Positions 62,794 through 64,000 of a DNA stretch of 64,000 nucleotides are shown here, in pieces. The translations under genes were made by a program, and so were the position numbers. This DNA comes from Chryseobacterium takakiae. Its GTDB lineage: Bacteria; Bacteroidota; Bacteroidia; Flavobacteriales; Weeksellaceae. Position 1 is the stretch's first letter. Each line of letters begins with the position of its first letter. The notes under the pieces were generated by a model, which was given only the letters and a program-made list of their open reading frames with translations, was not told the DNA's origin and did no database searches. The stretch spans positions 310,001-374,000 of the forward strand of contig NZ_FQVO01000002.1 in NCBI RefSeq assembly GCF_900129385.1. Reading direction: 5' to 3'.

Positions 62794-64000
62794 TTATCTG
62801 TTCTGTTGATAGGTTTTTTTTATGGAATACATTACTTTTTCCGCTTCTGTTTTTTGTATCGGGGTTAATTTTTTCCAGATAAACCCATGATGTATATTTT
62901 CTTCATCTGCCAGCTGTGGGAAGATTCCTGCTTTAATATTACTGTAAATATAACTTTCAGAAATAGCGGGAAGTTGCGTATCAAAATTATAGGGATAATT
63001 TTTTGAAACATTAAACTTTAAATTACCGATTTTGTAAGAGTTGAAATTATTGTAATGATAGGCAGAAGGTTTGTACAGTTGTTTTATTTCATATTTGCCC
63101 ATAAAACTTCCGGGCCTGAAATTTGGAAGATAAGTTTTGAGAATATCAGGCATCATTAAAAAGCTGATGATAATCATGTTCAGAACAAAAAATAGTGCAA
63201 GAGATGTTTTCCTGTTAAAGCAACCTGCCAAAAAAACTAAGAAAATTACAAAAAAAACATCGATGAAGAATCTGTACTGCGCTGAAAACAAAAGTACAAG
63301 AATGCTTTTAATGATAAGAGATACACAAATTAAAGTAATGATCTTGTTCTTTTTAATGATGGCAAAAACAATAAATAGGAGGAGGCTTACTATAAAAAGT
63401 ATATTGATTTTTGATTTGATTCCCTCTAAAAGAAACCAGTTTCTAATATAATCTATAGCAGAAAAATTCCTGATTTCTTCATAAGAATATTGCATGTCAT
63501 AGGTCTTCTGAATGGCAAACCGGGAAGATATTTTGAGAATCTCAGGATTGGGCTGCCAGTGTACTCCTAAATTCGGGAGAGCGACTGGAAAAATGGGATA
63601 TCCGAAGGTGTATATATTTTTAATAAAAAAAAACAGAATGATAGCAAGTCCTGGCAATACACTGTTGAACTTTGATTTAATTATAAAAGTTGAATATAAA
63701 AACCCCAGAATAGGAAGCCATATCATGGTTGGTTTTATTATGAAAACAAATGATGAAAAGACAAATAATGAAACTGCTGAACTATTTCCTTTCATGATTT
63801 CATTTAAAATAATTAAAGAAAATACAATTACCGGTAAATCAGGACTCGGCGATTGGGAAAACAACAGCAGAACCGGAATAATGCATAATTGTATCCAGCT
63901 CTTTTCTTCAATGATATACAAGATATATACAATAAGCAATATGGAATTGATTCTTAAAAAAGGATCTGAAAAATTAGAGAATCCAGCTTGAAATATGTGC
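62794..64000 (-). CDS. polytopic membrane protein (partial, N-terminus outside the window)
   Basis: The frame is open to the right edge (last complete codon ends at 63999); about 402 residues are visible. At least eight hydrophobic segments occur, with a conserved-looking QSPSPDLPVIV loop and YTFGYPIFPVALPNLGVHWQ. This resembles the LIC_10190-type Bacteroidota membrane proteins and other glycosyltransferase-like GT-C proteins, but I cannot confirm it. The C-terminal 120 residues are soluble and aromatic. It lies 41 bases upstream of aroC on the same strand. Confidence 0.65.
   Translation of the reverse strand, partial: HIFQAGFSNFSDPFLRINSILLIVYILYIIEEKSWIQLCIIPVLLLFSQSPSPDLPVIVFSLIILNEIMKGNSSAVSLFVFSSFVFIIKPTMIWLPILGFLYSTFIIKSKFNSVLPGLAIILFFFIKNIYTFGYPIFPVALPNLGVHWQPNPEILKISSRFAIQKTYDMQYSYEEIRNFSAIDYIRNWFLLEGIKSKINILFIVSLLLFIVFAIIKKNKIITLICVSLIIKSILVLLFSAQYRFFIDVFFVIFLVFLAGCFNRKTSLALFFVLNMIIISFLMMPDILKTYLPNFRPGSFMGKYEIKQLYKPSAYHYNNFNSYKIGNLKFNVSKNYPYNFDTQLPAISESYIYSNIKAGIFPQLADEENIHHGFIWKKLTPIQKTEAEKVMYSIKKTYQQNR

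Overview
The window looks like chromosome from a member of the Flavobacteriia, most likely Chryseobacterium or a close relative (Weeksellaceae). The signs are low G+C, A-rich starts without clear Shine-Dalgarno sites, Bacteroidota-type promoters (TTG, about 19-21 bases, TAnnTTTG), type IX secretion (T9SS) C-terminal sorting tails, a TonB-dependent receptor, DUF4846 and DUF2490 proteins, a class II HMG-CoA reductase and a fused PyrE-PyrF UMP synthase. The genus is inferred from protein resemblance recalled from memory; no search was run. I found no rRNA, tRNA, intact insertion sequence, prophage or CRISPR array.

Layout. 1-9 kb: the end of an outer-membrane protein, a deoxyhypusine synthase homologue, a 48-aa protein followed by a structured G+C-rich tail, an SDR, an alkyltransferase-like protein without its cysteine, htpG, recA, an MpaB-type protein and an AT-rich orphan. 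9-18.5 kb: pfkA-gap, a DUF4846 lipoprotein, a two-gene radical-SAM DNA-repair cassette split by a ParDE-type toxin-antitoxin pair whose toxin has an in-frame stop, HMG-CoA reductase, a frameshifted secreted protein, DUF423, Crp/Fnr and YCII genes. 18.5-24.4 kb: a tetR-ABC-hlyD-tolC export operon with a palindromic operator, then a decayed carbonic anhydrase. 24.5-32 kb: secreted proteins, sucC and a T9SS metallopeptidase. 32-43.5 kb: MscS channel, peroxiredoxin, a TonB-dependent siderophore receptor with two Fur-like boxes, Gfo/Idh/MocA oxidoreductase, ABC-F ATPase, FemAB-like acetyltransferase and GH25 lysozyme. 43.5-49 kb: ndh-trmD, EEP hydrolase, Lrp-deoC and dus. 49-58.5 kb: a surface block with three T9SS cargo proteins (two lamin-tail paralogues), a 1082-aa barrel-like protein and an M1-peptidase-like protein joined to a barrel. 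58.5-64 kb: UMP synthase, DUF1232, two thioredoxin-fold proteins, aroC and the end of a polytopic membrane protein.

How the genes work together. Most of the window is housekeeping metabolism mixed with envelope functions. The units that look functionally linked are pfkA-gap (glycolysis), the TIGR03915/TIGR03916 DNA-repair pair, the regulated tripartite exporter, the receptor with its PepSY-like membrane partner, Lrp-deoC, and the T9SS cargo block. The least ordinary signals are the ABC exporter, whose ATPase keeps Walker A but has lost nearly every other catalytic motif; the disrupted toxin-antitoxin module inside the DNA-repair cassette; the predicted metal-free M1-barrel fusion; facing octamer arrays after two convergent genes; and the small gene with a structured tail.
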